A stretch of 38,747 bases of DNA from positions 1-38,747 of the forward strand of contig CASFSG010000001.1 in the NCBI GenBank assembly GCA_949297305.1, read 5' to 3'. The notes below the pieces were generated by a model, which worked only from the letters and a program-made list of their open reading frames with translations, was not told where the DNA came from and ran no database searches. Source of the DNA: an uncultured bacterium. Lineage in GTDB: Bacteria > Bacillota_I > Bacilli_A > RFN20 > CAG-826. A program made the position numbers and the translations under genes. This document shows, in pieces, positions 34,764 through 38,747 of the stretch. Each line of letters begins with the position of its first letter. The first letter of the stretch is position 1.

Positions 34764-34772
34764 ATTTTATCA
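34764..34772 (-). promoter_or_regulatory. Extended -10 promoter of the FGGY kinase gene
   Basis: TGA followed by TAAAAT (34764-34769) on the minus strand, with ATAACA 17 bp further upstream as a moderate -35. The start codon is 7 nt downstream, so the mRNA would be leaderless. Confidence 0.5.
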
Positions 34773-34858
34773 CACACTTAAAAACTTGTTATTAAAAGAA
34801 AATTTTTCTTGGCAAAATAATCGATGATTTACAAACTTATTATTTATAATAATATTTC

Positions 34859-34887
34859 TTGAAAAAATCGTTTCTTATAGTTATAGT
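34859..34887 (+). promoter_or_regulatory. Promoter of ppdK
   Basis: TTGAAA (34859-34864), 17-bp spacer, TATAGT (34882-34887). The leader of about 39 nt contains a small GGGT-AAAA-ACCC hairpin and the AAGGAGG ribosome site (34920-34926). Confidence 0.7.
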
Positions 34888-34932
34888 TTTTATGCGGGTA
34901 AAAACCCATGTTACAAAATAAGGAGGTAACAA

Positions 34933-37557
34933 ATGTCAAAACAATACGTCTATAACTTTAAAGACGCTCATGGATTAGGTAAAGAACTCCTTGGTGGTAA
35001 GGGTGCTGGTCTAGCTGAAATGACCTATATTAAAGTCCCAATCCCCGAAGGCTTTACTATTACTACTGAAGCTTGCACGCTCTATTATCAAAGCGGCAAG
35101 AAATTACCAGAATATTTAGTTGATGAAATCTTTAATGCAATTAAGGTTGTTGAAAAAGATACTGGTAAAAATTTTGGCGGCGATCATAAGCCATTATTAG
35201 TTTCCGTACGTAGTGGTGCGCGTGTCTCAATGCCTGGTATGATGGACACCATCTTAAACTTAGGTTTAAATGACACAACTGTTTCTGCTTTAGCTAAAGA
35301 AACTAGCAACGAACGTTTTGCTTATGACTGCTATCGCCGTTTCATTTTAATGTTCACCAATATCGCGAAAGGTCATCCTCGTGACAATATGGACAAAATG
35401 CTTGATGAACTCAAAGAAAGTCGCGGCTATAAACTCGATACCGAAGTCACCGCCGACGAACTTAAAGATTTAGTCAAGAAATATAAAGAATATTATAAGA
35501 AAACATTTAACGAAGAATTCCCAACCGATCCTAAAGTTCAACTAATTGAAGCAGTTACTGCTGTTTTCCGTAGTTGGGATAATGATCGCGCGAATGTTTA
35601 TCGCAAAATGAACAATATTCCATATGAATGGGGCACTGCTGTTAATGTTCAATCAATGGTCTTTGGTAACAAGGGCGAAACAAGCGGTACCGGTGTTGCT
35701 TTCTCACGTTCACCTTCAACTGGCGAAAAAGTTGTTTATGCTGAATATTTACCTAACGCTCAAGGTGAAGACGTTGTTGCTGGTATTCGTACACCACTTC
35801 ACATTGATGAATTAAAAGCTAGAATGCCTGGCGTTTATGAACAATTTGTCGCAACGATTAAAAATATGGAACACCACTATCGCGATATGCAAGATATGGA
35901 ATTCACTGTCGAAGATGGCAAACTCTATTTTTTACAAACTCGCAATGGCAAAAGAACCGCTCAAGCAGCCTTAAAAATTGCTTGCGATTTAATGGATGAA
36001 GGATTAATCAACGAAGAAGAAGCTGTTCTAAGAATTGAACCTCAATCTCTTGATACATTACTTCACCCAACATTTGATAAAGAAGCTTTAAAGGGCGTAA
36101 AACCTTTGGCAATTGGTCTTCCAGCCTCTCCAGGTGCTGGAACCGGTAAAATTGCTTTCTCTGCAAAAGAAGCTAAAGAACGTCATGAAAAGGGCGAAAA
36201 GGTCATTCTTTGTCGCGCCGAAACTTCTCCAGAAGATATCGAAGGTATGGTCGCTGCCGAAGCTGTCTTAACGATGCGTGGTGGTATGACTTCTCACGCC
36301 GCAGTAGTTGCTCGTGGTATGGGTAAATGCTGCGTAGTTGGTTGTTCATCTGCTACAATCGACGAAGAAACGCGCACTTTAAAAATTGGCGATAAAGTTT
36401 TCACCGATCAAGATGTGCTTTCTGTCGATGGTACTGCTGGCAATATCTACGAAGGTTCCTTAAAGACTGTCGATGCCGAAATTACCGGTTACTTCAGCCG
36501 CATTATGGAACTTGCTGACAAGACGAGAAAATTGGAAGTTCGTACGAACGCTGATACTCCTCGCGATGCTAAAGTTGCCAAACGTTTCGGCGCCCAAGGT
36601 ATCGGTTTATGCCGTACAGAACATATGTTCTTTAATAAAGACAGAATCTTCAATATGCGCAAAATGATTCTTTCTGAAACCGTCGAAGGTCGCGAAGCTG
36701 CTTTAGCAGATTTGTTACCATATCAAAAAGATGACTTCTATCAATTATTCGTGACGATGGAAGGATTGCCAGTTACTATTCGTTTACTCGATCCGCCACT
36801 ACATGAATTTTTGCCTCAAGAAGAAGATAAAATTGTTGAGCTTGCTAACGCTCTTAACATGACAGTTGAACATGTCAAAGAACGCATCGAATATCTCCAT
36901 GAATTTAACCCAATGATGGGTCATCGTGGTTGCCGTCTCGATGTTTCTTATCCAGAAATTGGTCGTATGCAGGCGCGCGCAATTATTGAAGCCGCAATCG
37001 ACGCTCAAAAAACTCTAGGCAAAGAAATTGTTCCACAAATTATGATTCCTTTAACGCTCGATGTCAAAGAATTCAAGTTTGTTAAGAATATTATTAGTGA
37101 AACTGCCGACGAAATCATTAAAGCTTCTGGTGTCAACATGAAATACGAAGTTGGCACGATGATCGAAGTTCCTCGCGGTGCTTTAATGGCAGGAGAAATT
37201 GCTAAAGAAGCTCAATTCTTCTCCTTTGGTACAAACGACTTAACACAAATGACCTTCGGCTTTAGTCGCGACGATGTCTCTAAATTCTTACCATATTATT
37301 ATGCGACAAAGATTTTAGAACAAGATCCTTTCGCTACTATCGATCAAAAAGGTGTTGGTCAATTAGTTGAAATGGCTGCCCATAATGGCCGCAAGAATAA
37401 TTCTCACCTACACCTTGGTGTCTGTGGCGAACATGGTGGTGATCCATTATCAATCGATTTCTTCCATCGTGTTGGTTTAGATTATGTTTCTTGCTCGCCA
37501 TTCCGTGTGCCGGTTGCTCGTTTAGCTGCTGCTCAAGCTACTATTCGCAATAAATAA
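34933..37557 (+). CDS. ppdK: Pyruvate, phosphate dikinase
   Basis: Interconverts pyruvate + ATP + Pi and PEP + AMP + PPi, used in glycolysis or gluconeogenesis of PPi-dependent anaerobes. It has 874 residues. The N-terminal ATP-grasp domain includes KGAGLAEM and SVRSGARVSMPGMMDT. The phosphohistidine domain carries His455 in GGMTSHAAVVARG, and the C-terminal PEP/pyruvate TIM barrel has Cys831 in GVCGEHGGDP; these numbers equal those of the Clostridium symbiosum enzyme. It has a consensus ribosome site and promoter, and codon use (GGT, CGT/CGC, AAC rich) that differs from its neighbours, signs of high expression. Confidence 0.98.
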   Translation: MSKQYVYNFKDAHGLGKELLGGKGAGLAEMTYIKVPIPEGFTITTEACTLYYQSGKKLPEYLVDEIFNAIKVVEKDTGKNFGGDHKPLLVSVRSGARVSMPGMMDTILNLGLNDTTVSALAKETSNERFAYDCYRRFILMFTNIAKGHPRDNMDKMLDELKESRGYKLDTEVTADELKDLVKKYKEYYKKTFNEEFPTDPKVQLIEAVTAVFRSWDNDRANVYRKMNNIPYEWGTAVNVQSMVFGNKGETSGTGVAFSRSPSTGEKVVYAEYLPNAQGEDVVAGIRTPLHIDELKARMPGVYEQFVATIKNMEHHYRDMQDMEFTVEDGKLYFLQTRNGKRTAQAALKIACDLMDEGLINEEEAVLRIEPQSLDTLLHPTFDKEALKGVKPLAIGLPASPGAGTGKIAFSAKEAKERHEKGEKVILCRAETSPEDIEGMVAAEAVLTMRGGMTSHAAVVARGMGKCCVVGCSSATIDEETRTLKIGDKVFTDQDVLSVDGTAGNIYEGSLKTVDAEITGYFSRIMELADKTRKLEVRTNADTPRDAKVAKRFGAQGIGLCRTEHMFFNKDRIFNMRKMILSETVEGREAALADLLPYQKDDFYQLFVTMEGLPVTIRLLDPPLHEFLPQEEDKIVELANALNMTVEHVKERIEYLHEFNPMMGHRGCRLDVSYPEIGRMQARAIIEAAIDAQKTLGKEIVPQIMIPLTLDVKEFKFVKNIISETADEIIKASGVNMKYEVGTMIEVPRGALMAGEIAKEAQFFSFGTNDLTQMTFGFSRDDVSKFLPYYYATKILEQDPFATIDQKGVGQLVEMAAHNGRKNNSHLHLGVCGEHGGDPLSIDFFHRVGLDYVSCSPFRVPVARLAAAQATIRNK

Positions 37558-37573
37558 GCATAAATTAATTAAT

Positions 37574-37646
37574 AAAAACCGCTTTTAGATAGGTACTCCT
37601 CTCCTAGTATTAGGATTTGGGGTACCTTTCTTTTTGCGGTTTTTTT
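37574..37646 (+). terminator. Nested-stem terminator of ppdK, probably bidirectional
   Basis: Outer stem AAAAACCGC (37574-37582) with GCGGTTTTT (37636-37644), then T residues; middle stem AGGTAC (37591-37596) with GTACCT (37622-37627); apical hairpin TCCTA-GTAT-TAGGA (37602-37615). The A-run on the left gives a T-run on the minus strand, so it can also end the convergent gene. Confidence 0.8.
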
Positions 37647-37664
37647 AAATAATCCTACGATTAA

Positions 37665-38407
37665 TTACCATTCATACTGCTTGTATTCTGGATACATTGT
37701 AATAATAATCTTATTTTGTGGTTTAGCATATTTTTTACAAAAAACGATTGTTGTGATATCGAGTAAAATATCGCAAATTGATAAAACAATAAAATCTATA
37801 AGGGTAAGGAATGCGGTCATTGGTACAAAGGTGAACAAGCCAAACATAATCACAAAAGCAGGAAAACCAATCGATACAGTAATGATAAAATATATATATT
37901 TGCCTTTGCCCATAAAAAATCTCCTTACACGATCTTTTCCTAGACTTTTAAATTTTTCATATTGTTTATTTATGATTATTTGTTGACGAGTTTTAGAACA
38001 AATATTACGTAAGCAAATAATAAACCTCATGAAATATATAATAGACATAATGCCGGCAATTCCCCAAAAGATAATATAAATAATACTGACACCAGCGCCC
38101 CCAACTATTAATCCAGCAGCGTCTTCTGAGGCATCCGCAAACAAGTCTTGAATGAAAAAACCAAATATTCTTGGAAAAAATAATCCAAACATTGCAATAA
38201 AAAACGGCCAACCAAATATTTCGTTTAAGGCGCCAAATTTAATCATTGTTACAAAGTCTTTTTGATGTTTCTCAATTATTTCTTTTTTTATCTCTTCGTC
38301 ACTTTTAGCTGGTTGTATAACATTGCCACTTTCATCAAAAGTTATTCTTTCTTCTTCTTTTTTCTTAAAAGTAAATTTGACATGACAAGAAGGACATTCG
38401 CTTGGAC
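37665..38407 (-). CDS. 5'-truncated zinc-ribbon membrane protein, disrupted by an IS element
   Basis: The intact part from the ATG at 38246 encodes 193 residues with four hydrophobic segments (about residues 9-33, 45-75, 112-137 and 140-168) and no recognised family. The reading frame stays open upstream to about 38407, encoding SECPSCHVKFTFKKK, half of a Cys-based zinc ribbon, and then a charged linker. No start codon with a ribosome site exists in this upstream part; it is cut off where the IS end begins at about 38408, and the first in-frame stop (TAG, 38412-38414) lies inside the IS. The original gene therefore lost its N-terminus. An internal start at 38246 could still give a shortened protein. 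It is probably a pseudogene. Confidence 0.7.
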
Positions 38408-38747
38408 TGCACTAGTCAATATTTTTTGCTCATTTAACATATAAATTTTTATACTGAATGGGTGTCATATAGTTCAATGAGTATGCTGGTCGTTTATTGT
38501 TAAAAAAGTAAATGTATTCGTCAATACTCTTAACTGGATCGTCCAGATTATTAATTTTAAAATCAGTAAACAATTCTTCTTTTATCCAGCCGTTTATTGC
38601 TTCTATCGAAGCATTATCAGTAGGAGTACCTGCCCTAGACATAGAATGTATGATATTATATAAAGGCAAAAGCTCATTATAGCTTTTTGATGAGTACACA
38701 GAACCTTGGTCTGTATGTAGAATTAATTGAAGGTTCCTGTACTCTTT
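38408..38747 (-). mobile_element. IS3-family insertion sequence, one end, continues past the right edge
   Basis: Contains the 3' part of an IS3-type transposase. The likely terminus is TGCACTAGTCAATATT starting at about 38408 on the plus strand, with the TG/CA end usual for this family. The exact end is inferred from where the interrupted reading frame resumes; the other end and any target duplication are outside the window. Confidence 0.75.
38430..38747 (-). CDS. IS3-family transposase (OrfB, integrase core), C-terminal part
   Basis: The last 105 residues of a DDE transposase; the gene enters from the right edge. HTDQGSVYSS contains the second catalytic Asp, and SRAGTPTDNASIEAINGWIK contains the catalytic Glu, followed by the YIYFFNNKRPAYSLNYMTPIQY signature of the IS3/IS150 group. 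The frame is intact up to the TAA stop. A GTG at 38699 is internal, not a start. The first catalytic Asp and OrfA are not in the window. Confidence 0.93.
   Translation of the reverse strand, partial: KEYRNLQLILHTDQGSVYSSKSYNELLPLYNIIHSMSRAGTPTDNASIEAINGWIKEELFTDFKINNLDDPVKSIDEYIYFFNNKRPAYSLNYMTPIQYKNLYVK

Noticed and set aside
34775-34777. GTG start for the sugar kinase
   Set aside because: It overlaps the -10 region, has no ribosome site, and adds residues before the conserved LILAIDFGTQ start; ATG at 34756 fits the leaderless pattern.
1-38747. Use of UGA as tryptophan (Mollicutes code)
   Set aside because: All recognised proteins read through in the standard code, and TGA ends rqcP and two genes of the patatin operon at functional ATGA overlaps.
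1-38747. CRISPR arrays, tRNA or rRNA genes, prophage
   Set aside because: No regularly spaced repeats, cloverleaf sequences or phage genes were seen; almost all gaps are shorter than 150 bp.

Overview
The window is an AT-rich (roughly one third G+C by eye) bacterial chromosome segment, densely packed with genes. It most likely comes from an uncultured Bacilli/Mollicutes-related Bacillota (gut RF39/RFN20, Erysipelotrichales or Acholeplasma-like lineages). The reasons are two classic Bacillus-type gene blocks, a GdpP-type c-di-AMP phosphodiesterase, pyruvate phosphate dikinase and low G+C. UGA is used as a stop (rqcP and both upstream genes of the patatin operon end in TGA), so this is the standard bacterial code and not the Mycoplasma code. 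The lineage assignment is an inference; no 16S gene is present.

Layout. 1-307: tmRNA (ssrA), minus strand, cut by the left edge; its promoter lies inside the 3' end of an acyl-ACP thioesterase gene. 324-4090: thioesterase, a small membrane protein, a membrane-anchored alpha/beta hydrolase and a DUF1189-like membrane protein. 4115-9718 (minus): a tight operon of an ATP-grasp ligase, a nucleotide-sugar dehydrogenase and a MacB/FtsX-type ABC exporter, with a small unknown gene upstream. 10188-10982: a Cof-type HAD phosphatase. 10972-16773 (minus): the replication/translation block rpsF-ssb-rpsR, then gdpP-rplI-dnaB-walJ. 16993-18480 (minus): lysS. 18590-21356 (plus): a three-gene operon of a zinc-ribbon membrane protein and two patatin-like phospholipases, sitting between lysS and dus. 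21349-31525 (minus): lipoprotein, dus, ftsH, tilS, rqcP, mfd, pth, which is the Bacillus pth-to-lysS order with divIC and hprT missing. 31618-33194 (plus): a DUF368 (PopT-like) transporter and a TetR regulator. 33191-34756 (minus): FGGY sugar kinase. 34933-37557 (plus): ppdK. 37665-38407 (minus): a zinc-ribbon membrane protein whose 5' end has been cut off by an IS3-family element that runs off the right edge.

The housekeeping genes cover replication (DnaB, SSB), translation (bS6, bS18, bL9, LysRS, Pth, TilS, Dus, tmRNA, RqcP), quality control (FtsH, RqcP, tmRNA), repair (Mfd) and c-di-AMP turnover. The accessory genes are mostly about the envelope and lipids: thioesterase, hydrolase, patatins, DUF368, nucleotide-sugar dehydrogenase and ABC exporter.

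The observations that stand out are: many transcription-unit-leading genes have a -10 box only 5-8 nt before the start codon and no Shine-Dalgarno (apparent leaderless mRNAs); mfd appears to start at a CTG codon 64 codons upstream of the first conventional start; a zinc-ribbon/double-patatin operon has no function I can name; an isolated 13-nt perfect Shine-Dalgarno lies in a hairpin loop between lysS and rpsF; and an IS insertion has beheaded a gene. No CRISPR array, tRNA, rRNA or prophage was seen.
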